64,000 nucleotides of DNA, taken from assembly GCF_010015585.1 (NCBI RefSeq), contig NW_022985080.1, positions 405,788 through 469,787 of the forward strand, in the 5' to 3' direction. The DNA comes from Eremomyces bilateralis CBS 781.70 (lineage: Eukaryota > Ascomycota > Dothideomycetes > Eremomycetales > Eremomycetaceae). A program made the position numbers and the translations under genes. Positions within the stretch are counted from its first letter, which is position 1, and each line of letters opens with the position of its first letter. The notes below the pieces were generated by a model that was not told the DNA's origin, ran no database searches, and worked only from the letters and a program-made list of their open reading frames with translations. Shown in pieces: positions 12,183-23,434 of this stretch.

Positions 12183-13165
12183 TCACCGGGCCATTTTCGC
12201 AAACAACCCCTCCCTCCTCCCCCTCAACTCCCCCAACTCCCCCTCCACCCTCCCCACCTCCCTCCTCGCCTCCTCCACCCCCCGAGGCAACCCCTTCCAT
12301 GCCTCCCGCTCCCTCTCCAACCTTTCCACCTCCCCCCTCAACCTTTCCACCTCCCTCTCCCTCTCCACCACCCTCCCCACCACATCCACGCCCACCTCCT
12401 CACCCTTCGCGGGACTCGCGGACCCGAGCCGGTCGGTGTACTCGGCGATCTTGGCGCGAAGGGTCTTCGTGGCGCGGGCGAGGTCGAGGGTCTGGGTGGC
12501 GAGGTCGGGGTGGGGGGTGGGGAGGGTGGATTGGGTGTGCGCGAGGCGGGTGATGGTAGTGTCAGTGAAGGTGGGGAGGAGGGAGGAAGCGGTGGTGGTG
12601 GCGTGGGGTGGGGGCATGGATTTCGAGAGGATGGCGTGGGCGAGGCTAGCTCCGGGTTAGATCGTGGAAAGAGTGGGAGGTTGTAAGGGGAGGGTAGAGA
12701 TGCATACCTTTCAGCATCGTATCCGGTAGCATCGTACTGTACCATCAGTGACGACAGCGACTCCAACATCTGCCTCGACCTCGCATCCATCGCACTCCCC
12801 ACCTCCCCAAGCAACGCATCAATCCAATCCGGTTCGTTCACCTACCGCCCCAATATCAGCTCTATCCTCAAAATAAATCCACAAACACCTCAAACACCCC
12901 CAACCCGCACCTTTTCCCTTAGCTCCTCCACCGCCTCCGCCTCCACCGTCCACACCAACTCCCGCTCCTCATCCGCCCGCTCGCTCGCCCCCATCAGAGC
13001 CAGCAGCGCTTTCAGCGTCGCGTCATTCCGCTCGAACTGCACGGTCCCGAGGCGTCTGGCCGCAAGCCAGGTGTCGATGAAATGCCAGTCTTTGGCTTGG
13101 GCGCGCTGGGCGGCGGCTTTGGAGGGAGAGAAGAAGGCGGACGGGGTGATGGGGGGGAAGTCCAT
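12183..13165 (-). CDS. HAUS1/AugA-like augmin subunit
   Basis: Predicted coiled-coil subunit of augmin, which recruits gamma-tubulin to existing microtubules in the spindle. Minus-strand exons 13165-12905, 12841-12708 and 12645-12183 join in frame to 285 aa, close to the size of HAUS1. Introns are 63 and 62 nt. The N-terminus has the KDWHFIDTWL segment followed by FERND-TLKALLAL and an acidic helix, a pattern I associate with fungal HAUS1 homologues. The last 90 residues are a charged coiled coil of EVERLRGEVERLERE type. The start codon lies 340 bp from the divergent GRASP gene. The coiled coil alone is not diagnostic, so the name rests mainly on the N-terminal block. Confidence 0.6.
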
Positions 13166-13505
13166 GGTTGGGGTAGGGTGTTTGGAGCTCTTTTTTGAGG
13201 GGCTGGGTTATCCGGTGGCCATTACTTGTATGCTCGGATCTTGGAGGGATTTAATTTCGACTTCTTCTCTCCATTTGCGTCGATGGGAATTGGGAGTCCA
13301 GGCAGTATGGCAATTGATTGTTATTTACTGAGACACTGGGCCGTCTCGTCCGCCGTAATCTTACTACCGTTCACCTTGCGCCTCCAAGCAACCAATTATA
13401 TCGCCGCATTAGAGACATCATGAGCTTGAAATGTGTCGTCAACAACATTAAAGATCATAAATCGAGTTAAAATAATGATAAATTAGCCTCTCGAGCTCTG
13501 TCATC
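13166..13505. other. divergent promoter of the augmin-like and GRASP genes
   Basis: This 340-bp spacer between two divergent start codons must hold both promoters. No clear element stands out beyond an AT-rich stretch at about 13430-13490. Confidence 0.6.
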
Positions 13506-14867
13506 ATGTTCGGGGCCCTAAACCGGATCATCGGCCGCCTGGACGCGGAGCCGGAGCAGCAGCACCCTCTCCACCGCGCCTCCGGCTTCCAGGTCCTCAG
13601 GAACGCGAACCCAGATATCCCCATCGAGCCGTGGTTTGATTTCGTGATCGGCATCAATGGACGCAGTATCGTGAGTGGAAACCTCCGAATATCAATTCGC
13701 GGAAACGGAGCGCTGATTCGTGGGACAGGACAGCCCGGATCCCGACCTCTTCGCGACGGAGGTGCGGAATTGCGGAGGCACGTCGATAAGTCTGGGGGTG
13801 TGGAGCGCAAAGGTACTGGATCTTCCCGAGACGCGGGGATGGGATTGTGCATGCATGCTGACTATTCGCAGGGACAGAGGATTCGCGAACTGTACGTGCA
13901 GGTCCCGAAGGACGCGCCCGCGCTGGGCATGTCGATGCAGTGGAACCCGTTGAATTCGACGGAGGACGTCTGGCATATCCTGGATGTCACGGCGAATTCT
14001 CCGGCAGACCAAGCTGGGCTGCTACCGTATGGCGATTACGTCGTTGGGAGCCCCGAGGGTGTGGTGCGGGGCGAGTCTGGGTTAGGTGAACTGGTTGAAG
14101 ATGTAAGAATATGGCATTCGGATATTCCTGAATGTTTCCTATTTACATGCCATGGCTTTCAATGTGCCCTCTGAGATGATTTTGTTCTCAGATGATTGAG
14201 GACATTCCCTTCGTGCTTGAGCGGCTCCCTTCCTCTCCGAGCCCTCGGCGTTCATCCCGGCTAACGCCCTTCCCAGTTCCTCAACCGCCCTCTCAGACTA
14301 TACGTCTATAACCACGAATACAACGTCGTCCGCCCCGTCACTATCACTCCGTCCCGCAGCTGGGGCGGCCAAGGCGCCCTAGGCTGCGTCCTCGGCTTCG
14401 GTGCCCTCCACCGCATCCCTCCCCCACTCGACGAACCCCCCCAAGCCCCTGGCGAAACCCTCTACGAAACCCCCTCCGACTCCCGCCCCCCCAGCTCCAT
14501 CTCCACCGAACACCCCGCCCCCACCCCCACACCTGCTACCAATCTTCCCAGCCACGGCGACTTCCTCGTCCCCGCGAACCTGCTGCAGTCTCCGCCGCCG
14601 CCCAAATCCCCCGATGCGCCGGCCGCCCACGGCGTGAAGCATGGGCGGAAGGGACGGCATCATGCGCCGCATGCACGAGCGGGCAGCCCGGGGAACGCGA
14701 TGGATGCGTATTTTGCGGAGGGGGAGGAGAAGAGTCGGATGGAGGATCGGGAACCGTCGAGGGCGGGGGGAGGGGTGCCGCCGCCGCCGAAGTCAGGGCC
14801 ACCGAAATCAGGAGGGCCGCCGAGAGGACCGCCGAGAGCGAATGTGGAAGAGGCGCCGGAGGAGTGA
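13506..14867 (+). CDS. GRH1: GRASP/Grh1 Golgi reassembly stacking protein
   Basis: Peripheral Golgi/ERES protein of the GRASP55/65 family, acting in COPII traffic and unconventional secretion. Exons 13506-13670, 13729-13812, 13872-14102 and 14277-14867 join in frame to 356 aa. The first PDZ-like domain (about 1-120) has PWFDFVIGINGR. The second (about 120-225) contains HILDVTANSPADQAGL, LRLYVYN and the strongly conserved GGQGALGCVLGFGALHRIP. The rest is a proline-rich SPR domain. Fungal GRASP lacks the N-myristoylated Gly of animal proteins; here the N-terminus is MFGALNR, which has no Gly2 and could use an amphipathic helix as in yeast Grh1. The last intron (174 nt) is long for this genome. 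The gene converges on a 101-aa gene 66 bp away. Confidence 0.93.
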
Positions 14868-14933
14868 GGATGATGTTTTGGGGCGGGAAAAGTTCGAGGT
14901 GGCTGGCGGAGATATATTTGAGGGTGTCTCGAT

Positions 14934-15293
14934 TCATGGATTGGCGTTCCTCTCGACTATGGCTAGGAGGTCTGCGTCGAATGTGGTGTAATAGGGTACA
15001 TCGTCCAGATGCTCGAGGAAGCGCGATGTATGCCGGCGTTGCGTCATCGCCGGGATGGGCGCTGCTGAGCATTAGCTTCTGGGTAGCGCAATAGAGGGTT
15101 CGTCAGTGATGTACGTACGGATATTGGCGTACGGCAGTGAGAGCGGCTGTAAAACCGGAGGTGGTCCCTGCGGAGGTCGATGGACGAGGAACGGAACCTC
15201 GCTAGGACTCTGCGGCGCTCGTGGTTTCCTCTTGATGCGGAGTTTCTGGCAGATGTTGCGCATGATGCGCGTGGGGGAGCGGCAGAACACCAT
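14934..15293 (-). CDS. small hypothetical protein, 101 aa
   Basis: A two-exon minus-strand gene that I do not recognise. Exon 1 is 15293-15119. A GTACGT donor at 15118, a GCTAAT branch-like sequence and an AG at 15066-15065 lead to exon 2, 15064-14934. The spliced frame gives 101 aa. The N-terminal third is strongly basic (MRNICQKLRIKRKPR), which might be a mitochondrial or nuclear targeting stretch. The middle is proline-rich, and the C-terminus is an acidic helix-like run (FLEHLDDVPYYTTF, DADLLAIVERNANP). The alternative acceptor 3 nt further in changes only one residue. Support is the coding-like second exon and good splice signals. Confidence 0.5.
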
Positions 15294-15655
15294 GTTGGCG
15301 ACTAGGACGTAGTGCGGTAGTATGTGGAGATGGGTTGAATTATGATTCCGCAGAGATGGTCAATCACAGATAGATAGTTGTGTAAAAGCTGGTGGAGAGT
15401 GCTACGTGAAGGTGGTGGGTTAACACGGAATTTATATCACAAGGAAGGGCGCTGATGATGGGAACGTTGGTAGACAACAAAGTCACGCGCAGCAAGAAAT
15501 GGACTGGACTTTGGTCGATGGGAGAAAGTACCGGACAACAATCGATAATGACTCAGGATTTCCGATATCTGTATCGGTACCGATATTCAACGTTGGTTGT
15601 CCTTTCCCAACTGGATCAGACCCAGCGGTTGTCATCCTGATCAGGGCATGTCCTA
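15294..15655. other. intergenic, 362 bp
   Basis: Lies between the start of the small 101-aa gene and the stop of TSR3, both on the minus strand. It contains only short open frames; the segment 15555-15590 repeats variants of CGATAT. I see no gene. Confidence 0.5.
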
Positions 15656-16840
15656 CTACCGGATACTAGGCGCGATCACCACATTTCTCGAAAACGTAGC
15701 ACTCAAACTCTCGTCCTGGGCTCTCGACCTCTGTCTCCCCGTGATCCCAATCCGATCCGTCACCGGTGTCGCATTGATGATCTGGTCGAACTCATCGTCC
15801 TCCCCCAACCCCAGATCCGACCCGGACTCGGCGTCGGAATCTTCGCGGAGGACGGGACCCTGGGGTTCGGGTCGTGGGATCGTTGCTTGCTTTTTTGATT
15901 CGGCTTCAGGGTTGGTGAATGTCTTCGACTGTAGGACTCGTCGGCGGAGCTCCGCCATTTCCTCCTCGTCGTCGGATTCGGGAGGGAGTCCGTAATCCCG
16001 TTCCTCCTCCTCATCCTCTTCCTCATCTTCCTCTTCGTCCTCTGCCCCCTCACCATTGCTACCACGTTTCCCTTTTCTAGCCCCCTCGTCATCCCCACCC
16101 TCGTCGTCCTCATCCCCCTCCTCATCCGACTCATCCAACCGCCTCCGATTCAAATTCCCCCCCTTCCACACATCCCCACCCTCCACCCGACTCTTCTCAT
16201 ATTCCCTTTCAATCTTCTCCAGCCATGCCTCTTCCGCCTTTTTCACCTCCTCCTCGTTCGTACACGCCGCGTACCTCCTCAACAACGCCCCATTCATCTC
16301 CAAAAACTGTTCCCCGTATGAAAACGACGCTAGGATTTCCGCCGCCCACTCCCCTCGCCCGCAGATCGCGAAGCACGCCGCCAGCGCCTCCACGCAGTTC
16401 AGCCGCCACGGCCGCCCGTAGTTGGTCGGGTTCGCCGCGATCAGGTACGGGAGGAGCCGCTCGCATTTCCCGCCCAGCCGCGAAAACGGGACCTCGTCAA
16501 CACGGTTCCACGAGCACTCAACCACCGCGGCGCCGTACTGCTCGAGGATCTCCTTGTCGGCCGGGGAGATGACTTTCTTCGCTTTGGGGGAGACGACGAT
16601 GCCAGCGGATTTTTGGCCGATTTGGAGGGAGCGCATGAGGCCGAGGCGGATGAGTTTCTTGCCGGAGCAGCGTTTGGCGTCGCAGTGGCCGAGGTCCCAG
16701 CAGGCGGCTTTGAAGGGGGGGCGGGCGCGGTGGGAGGAGGAGGAGTCGGGGTTGTCGATGTCGGCGTGGGTTCGGGGAAGAGGGCGGGTGGAATTGCTGT
16801 ATTTCTTGCCGCGGCCGAAGTCTTTCTTGTGGCGGACCAT
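15656..16840 (-). CDS. TSR3: 18S rRNA aminocarboxypropyltransferase Tsr3
   Basis: Transfers the 3-amino-3-carboxypropyl group of SAM to the hypermodified pseudouridine of 18S rRNA at the decoding site, a late 40S maturation step. Single exon of 394 aa. The start MVRHKKDFGRGKK matches family N-termini, so I chose it over in-frame ATGs further upstream. The conserved core (about residues 45-235) has CWDLGHCDAKRCSGKKLIRLG, CSWNRVDEVPF, RLLPYLIAANPTNYGRPWRLNCVEA and a C-terminal helical part with LEMNGALLRRYA. After about residue 240 comes a D/E-rich tail, common in fungal orthologues. The assignment is firm. Confidence 0.95.
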   Translation of the reverse strand: MVRHKKDFGRGKKYSNSTRPLPRTHADIDNPDSSSSHRARPPFKAACWDLGHCDAKRCSGKKLIRLGLMRSLQIGQKSAGIVVSPKAKKVISPADKEILEQYGAAVVECSWNRVDEVPFSRLGGKCERLLPYLIAANPTNYGRPWRLNCVEALAACFAICGRGEWAAEILASFSYGEQFLEMNGALLRRYAACTNEEEVKKAEEAWLEKIEREYEKSRVEGGDVWKGGNLNRRRLDESDEEGDEDDEGGDDEGARKGKRGSNGEGAEDEEEDEEEDEEEERDYGLPPESDDEEEMAELRRRVLQSKTFTNPEAESKKQATIPRPEPQGPVLREDSDAESGSDLGLGEDDEFDQIINATPVTDRIGITGRQRSRAQDESLSATFSRNVVIAPSIR

Positions 16841-17296
16841 GGTGGCGGTTATCTTGATTATGGGATTCTTGACGTGTGATGAATGGGATAGGGTTGTAAG
16901 ATGTTGGAATTGTAGAGTGTTGAAGGTGATCGGCGTTGATGTGATTGTCGATATATTGGACTTTGGTGATGGTTGAAAACTTGACCCCCACCTGAACCGG
17001 ACCGCCACACTTCTCCGTCCATGATTCATGTCCGCTGAGCGCAAACCCCATGATATCGCCCCAAACAATGGACAGCTCATTAAAATCCATCGAACCCACT
17101 TCTATTCATTGAATCTTTCATACAGTATGGGCAAGTCACGTTGCCATATTAATAATATCATGACCGGGAGGGCTCAACCCAGAAGTCTCTATCCATCGAT
17201 CTCCTTTATCCGTAGCCCATCATCCAAACCCCTCATGATGAAAAACTCATGATGCACACAGTAAACTCCTCATGATGGAAACTATGATGTCCCCCA
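16841..17296. other. intergenic: TSR3 promoter and DEP1 3' flank
   Basis: A 456-bp spacer between two minus-strand genes. Short frames extend the TSR3 frame upstream to 17080 but show no conserved sequence. A short motif ACTC(A)TGATG recurs around 17230-17290. Nothing else stands out. Confidence 0.5.
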
Positions 17297-19535
17297 TCAC
17301 CGCGACGCACTTACCGTCTGCGCCCCCACCGCCAACGGCCCTATCCCCGACCTCATCGCACTCCCCCAATCCCCCCCGGCATCCTTCGGCGGACTCGTCG
17401 CCTTCACCTGCACCATCTCTCTCTGCGCCGATCCTCCCAAATCCCGCTCCCCTCCCCCCACACCCATCCCCCCCTCTATCTCCCTCCCGGCCCCGTCCCT
17501 CTTCGGCCTCTCCCACCGCCAATCCTCCCCGTGCCACTTCACCTTCACGCTCGGCGACTCCGCCTCCGATTCCCGCTGCGTCCGATGGTGAGAGTTGGGC
17601 GGCTGCCCCGCGACCCCGGAGTTCGGATGGCTGGGCATCTCGATCGTGCTGGCGGAGTTCGCCGCCGCGGGGTGCGAGCCCGGGTCGTGGAGGGTGCGTT
17701 GGGTGGTTGGGGTGACGAAAGGGGCGTCGCCGGGGGGTTTGGAGGCAGGGGGTTGGGTGGTGGAAGGGGCGGCGAAGGGTTGGTAGGTGGCGTTCTGGTG
17801 AGCGGGGTGGTGGGGGTTGGCCCAGGGGGTTTGGGAGAGGAATTGTTCTTCGGCGACGCGGGTTTCGCGGGCGACGTCGAGGATGGGGGTGGGGCCGAGG
17901 GGGCGGACGGGATGGACGGGATGGACGGGACGGTGGGCGATCTGTATGACGACGTCAATTCTCGTTCATTTCAAAGGGTGCTGGTTGTGTTAGGTAAAGG
18001 AGAGCGCCTCAACATACCTTCATGGCTTGCAAATCACTCTCGATCTCCGCGTCATCCAGTCCCTTCATATCCGGCGCTGCGGGGAACCCGACATGCTTCG
18101 CGATGCCCGACAGAATCGACACTTCCAGGTTATACGCCGTCTGCTGCTCGACCTGCGTCGATCGCTTGGTCGGGAACATGTGCATGTAGTTCGTGTCATC
18201 CGCGCCGAACCGTCGTCGATCCCGTTGCAGCGCGTGGAAATACTTATATCCGTCTTCAAGGGCTTTCTCCCGCGCGACGCGGAGGTCTTGGAGCAGCTGG
18301 CTCTGCAGCTGGCTCCGCTCGCCGACGACCTTGATGCGGAGGGTCTGCATCCGGTAGCGCTTGTGGATGTGTTCGTGTTGGACTTTGTTGGTGCGGCGTT
18401 CGTCGATGCATTGTAGCATGGCGAGGTATTCGGAGTGTTGGCAGTCGGGTTCGTTGAGGAGTTCGAGTTCCTTGTTGATGTGGTTGATTTGCTCGTTCAG
18501 GTGCCTATGACGTTGGTCAGCTTACGTCCACCGCGTGGATGTTGGGTCATACCGTTCTTTAAACGCAATAAACTGCCGTTCGACTTCGCCGAGCATATCC
18601 AAAGCGAATTTTCGTTTCGTAAGAGCTAACTGAATGAGCTTTGGGCCATAGTTGAAACGAACCAAGGTGGGTATACCTTCTTCCTCCTGGATAGCATTCG
18701 GATCTTCCTCATCAGCCTCTTCCTCCACCACATCCTCACCTTCAACCGGACCAAGTCTCGGCGTCCCACTGGCCCGGTCGAGCTCCGGATCCTTCACTTT
18801 CTTTCCTTTTCGCTTGCCTTTTCGGAATCTCAAGGCTCGACTGGGTTTTTCCGGTTCCTCCTGCTCGATGACCGCATCCTCCTTTTCTTCTACTTCGACC
18901 TCCGGCTCCAACTCCGGCTGCGCTTGAGCAGCCAGTTCCTCGACGAGTTGTTCGGCGATCTCTTCGTCGACGTTCTCATCCGGATCGGGTTCCTCGGGTT
19001 CCCTTTCTTCTTCGGGATCGGCAATGCTCTCTTCTTGTGAGGAATGACTTCGTTTCGCGGCCGGCTCGTCGGGATCTTCTCCGGTCATGAGCGGATCTGT
19101 TAATCCGGCGGCTCGCTTCCGTTTTCGAGGCATAGTTTCCGGTTCGGTCGCCTTCAAGATATCTGGCGTCGGCTCTCGCGTGTGGGTACCGGTTGACGCG
19201 GCATCGACGTCCTCTTGATCTTGTTCCATCTCGTCGATCTGTGCTTCAGCGTCTTCCTTCGCCTTGTCTTCGTCAACTTCTTCAACTTGGACCTTCAGCC
19301 ATTTCTGAGGGCTGATGTCCAGTCTCTCGGTCTCTGCTTCCGTGTCGTTCTCCGCATCACTGGCGGATTCCTCTTCAACCTCATCCGGAACGACGATGTC
19401 GCGTTCCTCGGTTGGGTCTTCTGGTTCGCTGAGGCTGCTGGAGCGATCGTCATCCATACTCTCCCATTGCTCCGGGCTAGTGTCCACTGCAGCGGATTTT
19501 AGGTCCGCCAAGCCGGGCTGTTCCTGGGATGCCAT
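17297..19535 (-). CDS. DEP1/Sds3-like subunit of the Rpd3L histone deacetylase complex
   Basis: Predicted scaffold-type subunit of the Rpd3L/Sin3 corepressor in the nucleus. Minus-strand exons 19535-18553, 18504-18018 and 17941-17297 join in frame to 704 aa; the introns are 48 and 76 nt. Residues 1-300 are very acidic with basic nuclear-localisation-like patches (PRKRKRAAG, RKGKRKGKK). The Sds3-like region, about 310-475, begins FNYGPKLIQLALTKRKFALD and continues with an ERQFIAFKER - NEPDCQHSEYLAML helical block and a long coiled coil ending in HALQRDRRR. The last 200 residues are Pro/Ser-rich. The order acidic N-terminus then Sds3-like domain fits Dep1 better than Sds3, which is shorter. Confidence 0.8.
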
Positions 19536-19648
19536 TGCGCTTATGGTATAACCGTCGCAAGTTGTTGTAATGAATTTCTGGCGATCTTGAGTCGATGAGG
19601 GGGATTCTGAAAGTTGTTACAAGACAGGTCGTGTATCATGCGTGATCG

Positions 19649-20319
19649 TCAGGCGTCTTCTGCGGGTATAAAATAAATTAGCAAGACTGGAAACATAGAA
19701 CTGGGTCGTTGCCAGCTGGGTAAGGGGTGTTTGGGATTCCAATTCTCAAAGCGGTCGGGCACGCTGCCCAACAACCAGACCGCCGTCACAAAGACGATCA
19801 TTGAGGCATAGTAGGCTGTCGGTGGAAAATTCTGGAGAATGTACGATAGGACATACTGTTCAATGACTAAATATTCGTCTTTGTGAGTACCCCCACCCGT
19901 CAGGTCGATGACAGACCACTCAGTAGCGCCAACGACTCTGGACCGTCGTCGCGGATTTTGTCCCAAACCACACGAGTATAACCACCGCAATCGATTTGCG
20001 ATCCAGAAAACGCCGTCGGATGTCTCGATCGACCGTGGATAGTGCGTCGTGACAGTCGGGCGATCTGGCGTAGGAAGGACGGAGCTTCGGCAAAGTGTGG
20101 AAGAATGCAGGGCAGGGTGACGAGATCGGCGGCGGCTACATTGAGAGATATGGCTTTGAGGACGAGAACAAAAATGGTGGCATGCCAAGGGGATAGGAAG
20201 CGGTGGTCGAGATACAGGGAAGTGAATGGAGAGAAATGGAGTATGAAGCTGGAGAGAGACAGTGTGAAGCGTAAGAGAGTTCGGGGCGGGCAGGTGCACG
20301 AGAAACGGATCGGAATCAT
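19649..20319 (-). CDS. possible small membrane protein (uncertain model)
   Basis: Minus-strand coding potential that I cannot assign. From an ATG at 20319 a frame runs about 140 codons with hydrophobic stretches (TLLRFTLSLSSFILHF, ATIFVLVLKAISLNVAAADLV) to a TGA near 19900. After a plausible intron (GTACTC at about 19895 to CAG at about 19861) a second block ends at 19649 and includes the hydrophobic YYASMIVFVTAVWLLG. The joining phase is not settled and an overlapping frame is also open through the first part. It could be a two- to three-pass membrane protein, or partly noncoding. Boundaries are approximate. Confidence 0.3.
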
Positions 20320-20408
20320 CACCTGGAGGGTTCGCGATTGGACACCTGAGGCTGCAAGGCTACAAGGGACCCGATGACCTCACAGCCACATCCGCTAACC
20401 AGCCAGCA

Positions 20409-20486
20409 GCCACACTTGCAGCTGAGTGCTGACTATGTGAGGCGTGAGCCATAATGCCATATCAGATAACAAGCCACACTTGCAGC
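20409..20486. repeat. 14-bp direct repeat pair in NOP12 promoter
   Basis: GCCACACTTGCAGC occurs exactly at 20409-20422 and again at 20473-20486, 64 bp start to start, with further CCACA/GCAGC pieces between and after. It may be a small local duplication or a paired factor site. Confidence 0.6.
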
Positions 20487-20502
20487 CACACTCCACAGCT
20501 GT

Positions 20503-20508
20503 CACGTG
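20503..20508. promoter_or_regulatory. CACGTG box upstream of NOP12
   Basis: The core lies in CTGTCACGTGCAT, 162 bp upstream of the NOP12 ATG. It matches the CACGTG boxes before SMC6, the SDR/SH3BGR pair, the J-protein gene and the Kin4-like gene. Confidence 0.4.
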
Positions 20509-20669
20509 CATATTTAGCATATGGTGCCTGACAGCCTTACAGCCTGGTCCTGCGAAATTTCCGGCTTCCAATAATTCGGTTCTTCTCCAAATTAATTCCT
20601 GCCTAGGCGTGTTATGCTTAAGAGAAAAGATATTGAACCCGGCAACAATTGTCGCTAGATATCTACAAA

Positions 20670-22405
20670 ATGGCTATCGCAACGGGCTTTCCTCAGCTTG
20701 CGAAGCCTTCGGATTGGGACAGCGGTATCGCAGGTCTCTTCGCTGTAAGTGTTCCCCATCGCGGTCACAACGATTCAGCCCTAATGGTTTGATTTTTCCA
20801 GGCGCCCGTGCCGCAGGAACCCCCGAAGCAAGTGACTGCTCCCAAGGCAGTTGCCGCTCCCAAAAAGGAACGTAAGGAACGGAAGGAACGGAAGGAACGC
20901 AAGGTGGAAGAATCGAAAGAGGACGAGGAAGAAGAAGAGGCACAGGCATCCTCTTCGGAAGATGCTGAGCAAAGTCCCGAGCCTGTCGTTGAACCCAAGA
21001 CGGATCCAGCCAGTCGGAAGAGGAAGCGAAAGGCCCGTGATGGAGAAGATCTGGAGGAGAAATACTTCGCGAAGCTCCAAGACGAGAGGCCCGCGAAGAC
21101 CGCCCGAAAGGAAAAACCTGTAGCAAGCGGTTCAGACGCCGAATCGGACGCTGAATCGGACACTGAATCGGACGAGAGCGAGGCCGCCTCCGTCGATGGT
21201 ACAGAAGAGGAAGATTCAGACGACGCTGCCAGCGACGATGATGCCATGTCCATTGATGCTACCTTGGCCTCCGAAGGCTTGGTACACGAGAGCTTGAAAC
21301 CCCCGCAACCCCGTCCCGAAGACGAATCCGAGAAGGAGAAACGAACCGTATTCCTTGGGAACGTGGCCTCGAGCGCTGTGACCTCCAAGTCCGATAAGAA
21401 AGCCCTCCTCAAGCACCTGGGTTCCTTCCTTCCGGACCTCAAGACTGGCGACGTCCCCCACAAAGTCGAATCCCTCCGCTTTCGATCCACCGCGTATTGG
21501 AACAACCTCCCCAAGCGCGCCGCCTTCGTCACCAAGAACCTCATGGAAACCACCACCAAGTCGACGAACGCCTACGCCGTCTACTCTACCGAATTCGCGG
21601 CCCGCGCGGCCATGCGGAAGCTGAACGGATCCGTCGTGCTGGACCGTCATCTGCGGGTCGACAGCGTCTCGAGCCCCGCGAAGGTCGATAATCGGCGATG
21701 CGTGTTCGTGGGGAATCTAGGGTTTGTGGACGATGATACCGCGATGAAGGAAGGCGATGCGGAGATGAAAGGGAGCAGTGCCAAGCCGAGGAAATCTACT
21801 CCGGGCGATACGGAAGAGGGGCTTTGGCGCCAGTTTAAACTGGCGGGGGAGGTTGAGAGTGTGCGAGTGGTGCGGGATCCGGCTACGCGTATTGGGAAGG
21901 GGTTTGCGTATGTGCAGTTCAAGGTATGTAGATTTGGTTGCCCTCTTGCAATATATTCCGCTCACGATACCAGGACCCGAATGCGGTTGAAGCGGCCTTG
22001 CTGTTCAACGACAAGCGATTCCCACCCATGCTTCCGAGAAAGCTCCGTGTTACTCGAGCAAAGGCGCAGGATAAGCCGAGGAAGGATTCAGGTTACGCTG
22101 GAGCCAATGAACGCCCTAAGAGGCGGCCAAAGAGCCGAACTGAGGGAGGCCGAGAAGGCGGCCCACAGGGACGGCCTCAGAGGGGACCTCAAAAGGGGCC
22201 ACATGGCTCTCGAGGTCGGTCCGGCGCGAACGCCAACATGGAGCCGGTAGGGGCCGCACGACCTAGACCCGGCCAGGCTGGAGCATTCGAAGGGCAGCGC
22301 GCCTCTGCACCGGCCCCAGTCAGAGCGAAAAGGGCGAGAAAGACCAGCGAGAAAGGCCGGCAACGAGCCAGCGCGTGGAGGCGATCCGGCGGCACCAAGC
22401 CCTAA
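20670..22405 (+). CDS. NOP12: Nop12-like nucleolar RNA-binding protein
   Basis: Nucleolar RRM protein needed for 60S subunit maturation. Exons 20670-20744, 20802-21923 and 21974-22405 join in frame to 542 aa. The short first exon (25 codons) was chosen because its ATG precedes a clean GTAAGT donor and the phase continues into exon 2. Residues about 30-170 are Lys/Glu-rich with acidic repeats. RRM1 (about 185-300) has [12 protein letters not shown] and ends ...[17 protein letters not shown]2 (about 305-430) has [10 protein letters not shown] and [10 protein letters not shown]. The tail is a basic, Gly/Arg/Pro-rich region. The two RRMs with [10 protein letters not shown] between them match Nop12/RBM34. 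Confidence 0.92.
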
Positions 22406-22457
22406 TCGTCGTTCCCATAGCCGTATTATACAAATTTCAACCGTGTACTCAACCTAT

Positions 22458-23434
22458 CTACATCCGACTCGGCATCCTCATCGCCCCATCCAACCTAATC
22501 ACTGCCCCATTCAACATGGTATTCTCCGTCGCCTCGCCACACAGCCGCGCAAACTCCTCCGGCTTCCCCTGCCGCACCGGAAACTCCATCACCCGCTCCA
22601 AGCTCTTCCTTACCTTATCCCCCATCATCGCCGTCATCGCACTCTCAAACAAACTCGGCGCAATCGTCACCACCCGGATCCCATACCGCGCCAGGTCGCG
22701 CGCCATCGGCAGTGTCATCGCCGACACCGCGCCCTTGGACGCCGAGTAGGACACCTGGCCAGGTTGTCCGTCCGTCGCGGCGGAAGAGGACACCATGAGG
22801 ATCACCCCGCGCTCACCGTCGGGGGTGAGCGGCTCGTTGGCGACCATGGTGGGGAGGAATTGGCGGATCGTGTCGAGGGTACCGCGGAGGTTGATGTTCA
22901 GGACGAAGTCGATGCGCTGCATGGAGAGGGGTTCGCCTTTCGCGTCGATGATCTATGCCAACCGTCAACATTCCATCTCGCAATCAACATCCGCCCGTCC
23001 CCCAATCCGACACAGTGCGTGCAGATGTTCGCTGTGAGGGTAGTAGATTTGAAAGTACCCACCTTCCCCGGCAACCCAACCCCAGCTCCCGCAAGCACGC
23101 CCGCCACCGGCGCCTTCGTCTCCGCCACCCAGTCCGTCGTCCCCTTCACCGCCGCAGCAATACTCTCGCTGCTGGTCACGTCGCATTGGAAGAAGCGGGC
23201 GCGCGCGCCGAGCTTGGCCACGAGCGCCTCGCCCTTCTCCACGTGCAAGTCCAGGATCGAGACATAGCCGCCTTTTTGGTGGTAGTGCTCGACGGTGGCT
23301 TGGCCGAGGCCGGAGGCGCTGGGGGAGGTTAGGTTGGAGAGGTTATGGGGGGGAGGGGGAGTTGTGGGGTAGGGATGTCTGATATGGAAGACTTACCCGC
23401 CGGTGACGACGAATGTGCGGTTCTCGATCTTCAT
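22458..23434 (-). CDS. short-chain dehydrogenase, 17beta-HSD10-like
   Basis: NAD(P)-dependent SDR of 262 aa. Minus-strand exons 23434-23397, 23318-23063 and 22952-22458 join in frame. The cofactor motif TGGASGLG (about 11-18) is split by the first intron. LDLHVEKG has an acidic residue at the end of beta-2, favouring NAD. The catalytic Ser lies in VSSSAA and the Tyr-Lys pair in SYSASK (about Y167, K171). Similarity is closest to HSD10-type 3-hydroxyacyl-CoA dehydrogenases, with a substrate that cannot be read from sequence. It ends 52 bp from NOP12 (convergent) and starts 504 bp from the divergent SH3BGR-like gene. Confidence 0.85.

Larger units (their letters stand above)
20320..20669. other. 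intergenic upstream of NOP12
   Basis: This 350-bp spacer contains a 14-bp direct repeat (GCCACACTTGCAGC at 20409-20422 and 20473-20486) and a CACGTG box at 20503-20508. Confidence 0.55.

Noticed and set aside
14401-14672. Long Pro-, Gly- or Arg-rich frames opposite and across GRASP
   Set aside because: They are shadows of the GC-rich C-terminal coding sequence in other frames.
14536-15072. 178-codon minus-strand frame overlapping the GRASP end
   Set aside because: The spliced 101-aa model uses another frame with better splice signals and residue pattern; this frame is a shadow.
16422-16976. 184-codon plus-strand frame across TSR3
   Set aside because: Entirely antisense to the strongly conserved TSR3 coding region or its promoter.
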